Assembly: GCF_022605725.1 (NCBI RefSeq)
Contig: NC_065551.1
Location: forward strand, 31,434,001-31,498,000
Reading direction: 5' to 3'
DNA: 64,000 bases
From: Anthonomus grandis grandis
Lineage: Eukaryota > Arthropoda > Insecta > Coleoptera > Curculionidae
The translations under genes and the position numbers were made by a program. The notes under the pieces were generated by a model that saw only the letters and a program-made list of their open reading frames with translations, did no database searches and was not told the origin of the DNA. Of this stretch, positions 32,889 through 44,300 are shown one piece after another; position 1 is the stretch's first letter; every line of letters begins with the position of its first letter.

Positions 32889-32946
32889 GATTCATAGTGT
32901 GATTTTATTATATTTAATTTTTTTACTGTATTAGTGCTTTGAATGT

Positions 32947-32952
32947 AATAAA
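32947..32952 (+). terminator. Polyadenylation signal of maltase 1
   Basis: AATAAA lies 59 bp after the stop codon, followed by T- and GT-rich sequence. Confidence 0.7.
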
Positions 32953-32959
32953 AAATATT

Positions 32960-33859
32960 CATTTATAAACAAGGTTGTGTTTTAATATATGTGATTTCAA
33001 TGTGTGTGAATGTATGTGAATGTATTCAAATATGTGACACCTCTTTTGTGAATAATTGACAGTGTTCAAAATTAGTTCCTTATTTTATTGGGTATTAGGT
33101 CTCTATTACAGTAAATATTAACTATTGTAACCTTTTGACTTATGTGATATGACTATGACTTATTCTTACGTGACTGGGAGATCTCAGCTGGAATCCTTAT
33201 AGTTTAGGAAGTAAATAATATATTTCTGAGATCTTAATGTCGAGCAAGATATTTGATGATACGTCATCACTATTTGATTAGACACTCTTAGATCCAACGC
33301 AGCTGAATGTGCCTATTAGGTTTATAAGTAAAATTATAAGTACCTACGACTTTACAATGAAATTAACAACTTTTAACGGCTTTAACCCGATTTTGGTTCT
33401 CTTATTGGCTGATAGCAATCACGTGATCCCAACGGATCCGTAATTACGTATCAATGTAAATGCAGGCTTAATATTTGTGTTTTATCTGTCACTTTCAGGT
33501 GTCATTTAATATGTTTGACATACGTCCGTTGAGTCCCTGTTGTCACATCCTAGGCCCAAGGGAGCTAAGGTCACTGGCTTAGTAAAGGTTTACCTGATCA
33601 TCCATTATGAGCCAATGTATGCACTACTAATTGTGTTCCTAAATAGGATAGGCATCAGTTGTTCGGCTATCCATAGGAACTACTGCTCTTTGCTGATTTG
33701 TAAAATATTCTGTGAATTAAAACTGCCACTGAGTTACAAGCCCGTGCCTGCATGTTATGGACTGTAAAAATTCAAACCTTAAACAGGGATCAACTTACAT
33801 TACAGGCACTGTAATAAGAATTCAAGTAAATCAACATCATCTACTCCTCCTGTTTCTTC
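32960..33859. other. Spacer between the maltase genes, no gene seen
   Basis: Contains a TGTGAATGTATGTGAATGTA-type short repeat just after the maltase 1 poly(A) signal. The open frame at 33540-33767 has no recognisable domain. Retrotransposon-like coding begins further right. Confidence 0.4.
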
Positions 33860-34670
33860 CAATGACGCTCTACAGGTGGTAAATACTTCAAAAAGCTTTT
33901 AGAGGAAGTGGAAGAGAGGAATCTATTACTTAAATTCAATTTTCTGTAGAAAAGAATTATAAAATCTCATGAGCAAGACCTCTCTAGACTGTGCTCCAAT
34001 CAGTTTCAACGATTAGTCTTGTCAATGTCCAAGAACTATTTCAAGAGTACACAGAAGAAGAAACTAGGAAGTCTTACTTTTAATAAAGTGTTCAACTGGT
34101 CAGAGGATGCTAATAGATTGACATTTGATGTCATAAAGGGCTGCGCTCCAAATATTACTATAAGCAAACGTGACTTTAACGCCCTTCTACTAGATAGGAA
34201 AACTGAGAATAAGTAAAGAGCAATACAAGTAGCTTGTCCATCAACCCAAGTTGCCTCAACTGTTATTCGTAGCTTAAAGCAGATTAAAAGCAGCCTTACT
34301 TTAAGGCATCTTTCTATAACAGATGACAAGGCTTCCCAGCAGTTAGAACTCCATAGAAAGCTAAGGAAACAACTCCATGAACGCCTAGAAGCAGGTGAAA
34401 TTAATCCTAAAATAATTTATAGCAGTGAAGTGCCAAAACTGGTAAATTCGTCAAAGCCTTCGTTAAACTAGCAGAAACCTATCCATGAAATATCAAAATG
34501 TTCGAGGCCTCAACACTAAGAGCCATAGGTTTTACAAATCTGTGGATGGATTCAACCAAGCCTTTATGACCAGGAGCTTTTTACAGGCTGCTACCAGGTC
34601 TATCGTACGGACAGGAATCTTCATGCCAAAAGTAAGATGTAAAGTTAGTTGAGGACTTGAAAAAAATTAC
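33860..34670 (+). pseudogene. Non-LTR retrotransposon ORF1 end and endonuclease start (decayed)
   Basis: Plus-strand blocks 'KLLEEVEERNLLLKFN', 'KSTQKKKLGSLTFNK', 'RKLRKQLHERLEAGEINPKI' and 'IIYSSEVPKLVNSSKPSLN' read like the coiled-coil/RNA-binding end of an ORF1. Then 'YQNVRGLNTKSHRFYKSV' is the standard start of the apurinic endonuclease domain ('N.RGL.TK...'), followed in another frame by 'YQVYRTDRNLHAKSK'. There is no RT domain, and stops and slips are frequent. Confidence 0.6.
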
Positions 34671-34992
34671 ATGTATATTAATAAGTATTATGTTTTCATA
34701 TTGTTGTTAACTTTGGATGTCTGTTAAAGGCCAAGAAGTATGGCTTTAGTATCACTACTCTCATCTGCAGGACATTCCAGTACAAACATTTATACGTAAA
34801 TTGCTCTTAACAGAGGATTATATCCCAGTCACCTGCATTTCAAGTCATCGTTGCTTCAGTCACATTTTTTTCCAAACTTTTTATAGCCGATACTATGCAA
34901 CAAATTTTATTTGTTTATAGGCAAACAAACAGGTTGTTGCAACTCAAAAAAAAACTATGAAGAAATTAAACACCATTGTTAAAAAAATTTTC

Positions 34993-34998
34993 TTTATT
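34993..34998 (-). terminator. Polyadenylation signal of maltase 2
   Basis: AATAAA on the minus strand, 46 bp after the maltase 2 stop codon. Confidence 0.65.
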
Positions 34999-35043
34999 AT
35001 GTGACATGGTATAAAAACTTATCAAATGTTGATCACAAAATCT

Positions 35044-38000
35044 CTATTCTTCTAAAGGTGTTACCTTAAGGAGAAGCGATTCTTTAGCCTGCAGGTTCCC
35101 CAGTATCTCAAAGCTATCTCTAAAAAGATTATATAAAAATTAATTTTGAAACGCTTTACAATATAATCAAATTCAATTGATTAAGACTTACCCCTTTTTA
35201 TACTGACTATTGACATTAGAAATCACAACTTCCAGTGTACTATTGACATCAAGAAAGTCGTAAACGGGTTGCTCGGTGTTGCCAGCATTGAAAACCAAAG
35301 CATAGTGAGCACTATCAGTTTTTCTCTCGCAATAAAATACGTTATTCGGATGACTTCCAAAGGAGAGCATATCTCTTGTGGTATTTTTAAACTCCTGCTT
35401 GATTTCTACGATTTGTTTGTACACGTTGTAGTGACTCTTAAGACCAGAAAGGCTTTCGGCAGCCAGGTTCGTTTTATGGTATTTTTCGCTAACTGGAAGC
35501 CAGGTTTTGTGGCCTTCATTAAAACCTACAATATTGGAATTGTATATAAAGAGCCTTCAATGAGATAATAATATGGTACTGTACCTGCATTGGTTGAGTT
35601 ATCCCATTGGTAGGGAGTACGTTCGAAATCTCTTGTTGTGATGTTATAGGTAGAGCAATTTTTAATTGCTTGAGGGTCGTATCCTTCTTCGCATGTAACT
35701 TCACCTAAAATTAATAATAAGTTTTTGAAAGAACTGTAAAATAAAACTTGACTCAATGTTTTAATAGACAAATTCAAGTAACTTAGGTTCTACTGAAGGT
35801 GGGTATTTTTTTAAGATTATCTTTCGTGAAGCACGCTTTATTGGATTATTTGGACAGTATAATCCGGGATTGTTTAAAATATTTAGGAGAAGTTGGAATA
35901 TAACTGAAACTATAAAAGGTATAGGACTCCCATATCACAACATAGTTTTTATATTGTTTTACTATTATGTTGCAGTTTAAGTTTTCTTGAGTTTCCTTAA
36001 CTTTCCTAGGTTTCCGTGACGTTCTTAGGGTTATAGTTTTTGGCAGACATTTTTGTAGGTTCTTTCGCATTTCTCGAATTCCCTTAATTTTCTTGGACTT
36101 TTGACTTTCCCTTGGTTAGTTAATTTGTCCAGTTATGCTGTGGGGAAAGGTATTCTGATCAGTGTTCTTCACATTTAAGGCGCTATGTTTCTCAGGTTAA
36201 AAAACTATTAACGACTACACGTCAAAAGCGTTGATCCCTCAATTGATTCCTGCTGGTACTTCGACTTTGAAGAAGTTTATTTTATCAGGATTTGTCTATA
36301 TGTCTAAGCCTAATAGAAACAGACTGAGTTTGATTTATTTTATGGCCAGTGCGCCTCAAAACAGTCTTTCCATTTGGTATTATCCTTTTTGTCAAGCACT
36401 AGCATTTTTAATAATTTTCTCAAGAAATTCGTTTCCCCGTAAGCATACCCTAGTTTTCTTCCAGATTCTTGATTCTCTATAGCTTGTTCCCTCATCATTG
36501 AGTTCATTCTTGCGATTCTGTTTTTAAGCTTCATCAATCGACCAAATTGACTCCCGCCATTTTTTTATATGATTCTTTGGGCTCTCAGATGTTTTGATTC
36601 TAATTATATTTCGGCACCTCGTCCTTAAGATTGCTTATACTTGTAGTAGTGCTTCTTACACTTGGACCACAAATTTTAAAGAAGAAGAAGAAGAGTTCCA
36701 GGTTTCTGTATTATTGCCTGTCATTTGTCAATCATCTTGCTTTTTTGTGTGATGCGGGTAAGACAATTCTTTATATTTTTATTAATCTGAAATTATTTGA
36801 GGAATCTTACTAAGTTTTTAGAATATTTTAGAAGAAACGGATGCGGGAAGGACAGATAAAGATTTGGAGGCTCGTATTAAGGGGCTCGAGTAGGCGTTAT
36901 CAGACCAAACAATTGCTAAAAGGTCAATTCGATCTAGAACTAGATCAAGTAGACGCCATGCTGGGGATCGAAAGTTTTCGGGCGATATCAAAGGCCGTAA
37001 TAGAGTCTTAAGCTCTAAGTCCTCCTATAATACAAGGCGTCAACAAAGTTCTTAGTCATTAAGATCTAGTGTCTAATTCGTGAAGAATTGCGACGACGTG
37101 TAGGTCCAACACAAGCACGATATCGATTCTCGAGCTCGCCTTATACCTAGGTCCAGATCTCGAAATTCTTATAAGGAAAATACCAGACCATCTGTCTGAT
37201 TTTTGACTTTTGCCCCAAAGGATAAAGATGTGACTGACCTTAAACTGTTAAATTGTTTGAGAGAGGTTTCCCGAAGGTGAGTCAATGAGGACCTTTCTTG
37301 TACATGATGGAATAGTCACTAGGTGCCTTTTTTTTGCATAAAGGTTTTGGTTAGGAAAATATAGGAACTATTATGAAGAAGTATTCTTTTTCAACAAATT
37401 GTGAAAGTCTCCAAGCCCCAATATTAAATGAGGAAGTAAGTCCCAGTCTGTCATCTTTTTCGAGAAAAGCTGATCAAAACATTTGATATTGGCAAACTCA
37501 ACTAGATCAGAGCCGCTCAGCATTAGCAATGGGGATGAATTTTTTAAGTAAAGAAATTATGTCGTATCTTACTATAAGTTGCAGCTAATCTTTAATGAGA
37601 TTTGCACCAAAAAATGTATCAGTGTCAGTATCAATATCAGTGTCTACAATCTTAAATACTTAGGCCAAAGAAATTGCAGATAATCAAAAGATTGATAAAT
37701 ATCTTTTTGGAGATGATTTTGGGGAAAAGACCAAATCAGCTAAGGCAGCTGAGAAATCGAGTAAAGAACTAAATATATCAACAGCAAGGGAAACGACTTC
37801 TTCAAAAGGTTCTTTAAACAAAGGTTCTTCAAACATAGCAACATCAGCCAACTCGCTCAAAGAGAAATATGACCCAGAGGAACAACAATCAACTTAGAAC
37901 ATGACAGAGAAGCTAAGCAAAACTGTTTCTGGAAATTTAAGGTTTTTTTTCTTAATTGGTCCCAAACAACCACTAATAAAACTGTGCTGGAGCGGATAAC

Positions 38001-40460
38001 AGGGATAAAAATACCATTTATGAAAAAACCATGGCAACTACCTCAATGTTCTTTTAACATGCCCTCAGACTCTGCTCTTGAATCAATCAATTTATTGATC
38101 CTTTTTAATTTAAGTTAGAACTAACAGCTTTATGGCTACAGTCGATTTAAAAATACATACTACCAAGCGCCAGGGCATAAATCATAAATACAGATTTAAA
38201 TTTAGGCGCAAAGGTATTTGTTGTGTAATATTTTTGGACGATATCTGGATTTCGGCTCCTACATAATGGTATGATACATATAGCACACGCCGTAAATATT
38301 TTACAATAATGGGGTTTTCAAGAAAATTTTGATAAAAGTGTTCTTATACCTTCACAAACCTGCAAATTTCTAAGGCTTATGATATTTCATTTGCCTGATC
38401 AAAAATGTTGTCGATCTCGTCTACAAAACGAGATCTATTACACTTGTTCCACTTACCATCTTCTGCACCAATTTCCTCTCCTTGGTAAGTAATTTGGACG
38501 CCAGGTAAAATTCCAATAAGCATGTTAAGAGCGTCAATATTCTCAACGCCTAATCTTGTTGAGACTCTTCGTTGATCATGATTACCAAGCTTAAAATAAT
38601 TTAAGGATTTATTAACAAAATTAGTAAAAGCTAGTTTTTGAGTTAGTAACAAAATACGTTGGTACTTACCACCCAATTAGAGGTGCATCCAATCGGCAAC
38701 TCCGCTTGCCACGACTGAATACTCTCAGCAAGTTGAAAAGCGTTAAAATCCTTATTCAATGTTAAAATAAAAGTCCAAAAATTAAAGCTAAAGTGAGCAC
38801 CACGTCTTGTGTGATCTTCGTTAATGTAATAGCGCATACTTATGTTTGGCGTCGCGTAAACTTCGGTCATCATTATCCTGTAAAAAGCATTTTAGTGGTA
38901 GTGAAACAGAAATTATTTAAACTCCAAATGTACCTATTATAAGATTTATTTTGAGCACTGAATTCGTCCAAAACCTCACGAAATTGGTAAATCATATCAA
39001 TCGTTTCATTTTGGTTGATGGTATAAATATGGTCCAAAGTAACTGGATCATCTGGAGATATACCGGAGTTACCTGAAATAAACAATAAATTAGGAGTGTG
39101 AACGAATATTATAAATAACACCTGATTACCTGATGGCGGTTCATCTCTCAATAGTATATCTTCAAACAAAGTATTGACTGCGTCCATTCTAAAACCATCA
39201 ATACCAAAGTTAAGCCAGTATCTCAGTACGTCTTTCATATCATTAACAACATTGGGATTTCTATAGTTCAGGTCTGGTTGTTGAGCTGCAAACATATGGT
39301 AGTAATATTGTTGTCTTTGTTCGTTCCATTCCCATGCGGAGCCATAAAAGGCACTTAGCTGTGATGTATATAAATATTATTATAATTATTCATTTATTTT
39401 ACTAATACGCCATACCCAGTTGTTCGGCGGTGTTCTTGTTCCGTTGACATAAGTCGCATTTTTCCAGATATAGTAGTCATCATATGGGGCAGTGCGGTTT
39501 ACTGAATTTAAAAACCAAGCATGTTGATCACTCGTGTGATTGGGAACATAATCCAGAATCACTTTGAGGTTACGTTTGTGAGCCTCGTCAACCAATTTTC
39601 TTAAGTCTTCAAGTGTTCCATACAAAGGATCTAGATCATTAAAATCGAGAATAAGGAAATTTTATTTCAGTTAGTATAGAAAAAGGTCATTTCAATTCAA
39701 GCTACTCAATTCTGAAACAGTTTTCTTTATTTAACAAATTTTTATCACAACTTTCTTACCAATGTCCCTGTAATCCATAATATCATAACCATTATCCACT
39801 TGTGGCGATTTGTAAATTGGTGATAGCCAAAAAGCATTTATTCCAGTATTGACAAAATGATCCATCTTGTCAATTATACCTTAAACAATTAAGGGATTTT
39901 ATTAATTAATTAACAGATGCTCCAAATTACTTCATGAGAGAATTACTAAAGCCTTTCTTTTCAAAGGTATTTTTTTGGAAATTTGTTGCTCAATAACGAA
40001 CAACATTTTGAACATTTATTAAATTAATATTATTTTGTGTACCAAAACAGTTATATATCGTCATGTATTTTGTATTGTCCGTCATCATCCGGTACAGTTA
40101 AGTCCAGAATAATAAATGTTAATAATTTTAGAGTTTAATAATTTGTTCCAATTTTATTACTTGGCCAAAGTGTGTAAGTTTCTGGTCTATTTTAATCATA
40201 AGTCTTACCACAACTATTACTGACTTACTACTAATATTTTGCTTACCTTGTAAATCCCCACTGCCATCATTATCACTATCCTTGAAACTTCTCGGATATA
40301 CTTGGTAAATAACAGCATTCTGCCACCAATCGTCGTACAAGCCTTCGATCTTACTATTTCCTTGCAAATCTAGAGTGTATCTAGTGGCTTTAATTTTCGC
40401 ACCAGCACTAGCACTTAAAGCTAGTAACAGCACAAATGCAAGGAACCAATAATACCTCAT
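35044..40460 (-). CDS. Secreted maltase / alpha-glucosidase 2 (GH13)
   Basis: Ten exons on the minus strand: 40460-40247, 39879-39760, 39630-39416, 39358-39130, 39072-38934, 38877-38670, 38589-38457, 35704-35585, 35525-35192, 35119-35044. The total is 1788 nt, 595 aa. Seven exons (2, 3, 4, 6, 7, 8, 10) have exactly the same lengths as in maltase 1: 120, 215, 229, 208, 133, 120, 76. The signal peptide 'MRYYWFLAFVLLLALSASAG' is clear. Catalytic blocks 'DYVPNH', 'GFRMDA', 'MMTEVYA' and 'GNHD' are all present, so the enzyme should be active on alpha-glucosides. Intron 7 is 2.75 kb, much longer than the others, and holds a DIRS-like remnant in the opposite orientation. The gene converges on maltase 1. 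Confidence 0.93.
36840..38340 (+). mobile_element. DIRS-like retrotransposon remnant in maltase 2 intron 7
   Basis: The plus strand first codes an Arg/Ser-rich region (about 36920-37180, 'RSIRSRTRSSRRH', 'IPRSRSRNSYKE'), then a Ser/Lys-rich stretch with 'LFGDDFGEKTKSAK'. Then comes 'TVLERITGIKIPFMKKPWQ' near 37985, which is the known lead-in to DIRS-type reverse transcriptases. 'FMATVDLK', 'KYRFKFRRKG' and 'VIFLDDIWISAP' (LDD catalytic box, near 38220-38260) follow. Large parts between the blocks are deleted and stops are frequent. The tyrosine recombinase is not visible. It is antisense to its host gene. Confidence 0.65.
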
Positions 40461-41292
40461 GTTGACAATAAATTATGTTCTGATCTGAAGTGGTCATGTG
40501 CCTCATTTATAATAAAATGTTGAAGTGGCTAATTATTTAATCGCAATGATAATGATAAATAATTTGCACCATTGTATGAAAAGTGGTGTTTGCAATCACT
40601 TGATACTTTTATTAAATCTAATTTGGTTTATTAATTTTTATATTTCTACACTGTAGCAGCACATTTTTTTAAATAAATACAGCACAAATGACAATTGATA
40701 TCTAAGTTTCAAAGTGTATGCTGTTTTGTCTAATATTTATTTAATCAAATACCATGTGTTCCAAGCATCTATGTTAACTGAGAGTACAAATAAAGAGATT
40801 TAAACGTGCAAAATAATTGTAGAGTTAAAATAATAATTACTTTGCTTGATATTAATTAAATAAATTTAAATAAAAATGCTTTTTAAAAATACGCCTAAAT
40901 CAAATGTTCCTTCTTTTCCCTTCGAATAATAGAACAATTTTTTTCTGTTATAATCAACATGATTAACATGTAAATTATTAATATTATCTTTATCACCCTA
41001 ACAAATAACACCACTTTTATTAACCTATTAGATAATAAATAATTCCTCTAATCTTAATCTGGTTAAACAAGAATCTCGGCAGATAAACCCTCGCTAAAAA
41101 ACAACGAAATCTTTTTATTATCAGACTTCGCTTGACGTTAAACTATAGTTTATTGTTTAAAACTAAGAGAGACAAAACTAAATTTTAAATAAGGCGGCTA
41201 TAGGTTGACCATCTGCTATCGCGTTCAAAAACCTAACCTTGAATTTCATTAACCTTAGCAGTGATAAATGTTATAGGTCTAATATTGCTTCA
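40461..41292. other. Divergent intergenic region between maltase 2 and SDR 1
   Basis: About 0.9 kb of very AT-rich DNA separates the two opposite starts. It contains candidate TATA boxes for both genes (listed separately) and no reading frame of note. Confidence 0.5.
40500..40511 (-). promoter_or_regulatory. Candidate TATA box of maltase 2
   Basis: On the minus strand TATAAATGAGGC ends the 45-bp interval before the ATG at 40460. The same TATAAATGAG core lies upstream of maltase 1, which supports a shared promoter element. Confidence 0.55.
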
Positions 41293-41299
41293 TATATAG
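41293..41299 (+). promoter_or_regulatory. Candidate TATA box of SDR 1
   Basis: TATATAG lies about 90 bp before the ATG. About 30 bp downstream is 'TTAGTTCGG', an initiator-like site that would give a 60-nt 5' UTR. Confidence 0.45.
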
Positions 41300-41386
41300 T
41301 CGCCAGTTAGTTCGGTTTCGTTAAACATTAAATTAGTTTTACTCGTCTCATTTTTTTAAGGTTTATTTCAATTTTAAAAGGGAAAA

Positions 41387-44300
41387 ATGGAGATCAACTT
41401 TATGGGTAAACGAACTTTGGTAACTGGAGCTAGTCAAGGTAAAATTTATTATGTACATGTATTGCATCGTAATAATTTTATGAAGTAAGCAAAGAGAGAC
41501 TGTGTTATAATGATAATATATAAACTTGATTTTGTAAGAATCAAAATTTTTTACACAGTTTCTTAACTCTATGCAACAAATCTAAAATGCCATAATTCAG
41601 AAACACTATAAATCACAATTAAAAAAACCGTACTAAAACATTTCACTTCTTCTGATTTAACTTGAATTTCTAAACATTGAATTTAATTTCCAAAAGTATG
41701 TTAGTGACCCAAGTATTTGTAACATTTTTTTTTGGTTGGTTAGGGACCATAGAATTAAAGCACTGAGATATATCTAGTGTTTATATCGACGTTTCGACAA
41801 ATTTTATGGTCATCCGCAGGACACTAAATAACGTATATATCTTTGAATTATAAGGCGAGAGTTACCCAATAAAAACTTAAAAGCTTCCAAAATTTACAAT
41901 GAATAAAAGAATAATTAAAACATTATAGACAAAATGAGAATTGACAGATTATAATAATGATAAAGTTGAGCACATTTTAAAAAATAAACAGTATTTCCTT
42001 CGGTTTATGCAGGTTCTATATGAAATAGTTTACATGAAATGAAGATTTTTTTGAAGAAGATTCTGAATGTCTGAGAACCTTCGGTTTTATGGAAAGGCCC
42101 AAATCATTTGTAAGAAAAATTAAATTTTAAGGTTAAGTGTCCTTGTCTCATGGATTTCATGTCCTTCAGCAAGCTCTAAAACATAAATAAATTTTGATCT
42201 ACTGACATGAACCAGAAGTTCATATAAGGACCAACCACATAAGGGCCAAAGAACGTGGAAATGGCAATACGTTATGTTAATTTTACGTCTTGTACTAGGT
42301 CTAAAGAGCTAGAAGACTGGACGTTGGACTCAACCTTCTCTGAATTAAATGAAGAACTTTCTTACACAATATTGAAACTGCTTAAGGAAAATTCTAACTG
42401 AACCTCATATAAAAGGCATACATGAGCTGAAACGTCACCTTGGTTTCGAGTTTGCGAGTTTCTTGCAAAATATCGAAATTTCTCGGAGAAAATTCTTACT
42501 GAAGCTTAAATTCGTGGTCATGGATAACATGACTTCGCTCCCACCAAAAATTGATCATTGAATGAATTATGTCCATCCATTGAAGGTACTGACATTAACC
42601 CGAACTATACATAAGGATCCTGTTGGATTTCTGTAGCCTCATCAAAAGTTGTCAGAGCCAAAATGCCACTGGAGTTCTGGAGTAAAAAGGTTATTCTTGT
42701 TTTGTGCATTGAATGGCTTTAACAGGAGATTTTATTTAGACGCAACATGTGCATTATATTTTCCATTTAAATATATATTCCGGACTTTTAACCAAACTTC
42801 TCACTATTATGTAATAAGTAAGCCTTCAGAAAAAGTTGATTTATTGGACTCAGATTAAACTAAAGATGACGAAAGATATTTAAGAGGTGGGATAGCAAGT
42901 TAGCAATCTTAATTACCAGTATTTCAAAACTTATAATTATTCGGACTGAAATTCCAAAAAAAATAAGTTGTAAGCTAATTTTATTTTTTTTTAGGTATTG
43001 GTCGTGATTTGGTTAAAAAACTAGCGGCCTGTGGAGCTAAAGTGGTAGCTATAGCGAGAAACAAAGAAGCTCTAGGTGTGTATAAAAAATTATTTAATTT
43101 ACTAATTATTAATAAAAATTCTAGTTCACTAATTGGCATATTTCTATAACAAGTCATTTAACTATTGAGTATTGATGTTTTCAGAATCTCTACAAAAAGA
43201 AGTTCCATCCATTGAAATATTTGCTGCAGATCTGTCAGATTGGAAGAAAACCGAAGAAGTTCTTAAACGAGTAGGTGATTTGGACTTGGTTGTAAACAAT
43301 GCCGGACTGGCCATTTTAGGACCTTTGACAGAGGTCAAAGAAGAAGATTTTGATAGGCATGTACTAAGAATTGCTTTTCAGTAAAATACTTTTAAACACA
43401 TGTATGTAATGACAGACTTATAGGGGAGGGTGGTTCTCCGGAAACTGCATTGATGTTTCCACTAAAGGAAAGTGACCTTGCAATTTTTTTTTTAATTTCA
43501 GTTATTCGGTATTAACTCACCTTACCATGGTGTCATATTGTCCTATTCAGAGGTTTCCTATATACAATCCATCAGATAATTAATCTGTTATTTAAACAAC
43601 TGACTCTAAGCGGCGACGAGGCTCCTTATATACTCGGCTGATCATGATTCCGGAAGATTCGCTAACCTTCCACGCGTCACTAGAGATGTCGTGCGGTGTG
43701 TCAATTGTGTCGTCCTCGGCGTTTCCAATATCGATACAACAAGTTCTGATAGAATTTGTAATCAAAAGCAAATTCCAGCCACTAGATTTTGCAAGACTAG
43801 CTTATGTGAAGGTATAGCGGAAATAAGAGCGGCTGTACTGGGGAGTCTTCGTAAATCACGTTTTAGTTTAGAAGCAAACTAAAAGAGTTTCCTACATTAG
43901 CTGCGGAAATGACCTGTTAATAGTATCAAACGTACACGCATCACGACAGAGCATAAGATGCAGTGCACGTATTTAATAAATGGTACGAGGAAGAATGCTA
44001 GTCGGTAAATCCACCGTAATTTTCCTTTTCCAAAAAAAAGCAGCACTCATAGGACTAAAAAGTTTAAAGCCAAATGAAATATCAATAGCTTTCTCTGAAG
44101 TATTGTTTAAGCAAATGCATAAAGAATGTTCAAACAACAATGGAAGTGAGATCAATGTTGACAACGGTTCAATTACCTGAGGAACGTCAAGTCCAATTCA
44201 ATTTCAAATTAGCATAAATTAAAAACTGTATAAATGCTATAGAAATAGTAGCTCGGTGAAAGAAACAAACTATAGCTTCGGTAACAGGCGATTGAGGCAT

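Noticed and set aside
36231..36482. Plus-strand open frame of 83 codons
   Set aside because: Lies opposite a more protein-like minus-strand frame and has only hydrophobic low-complexity content.
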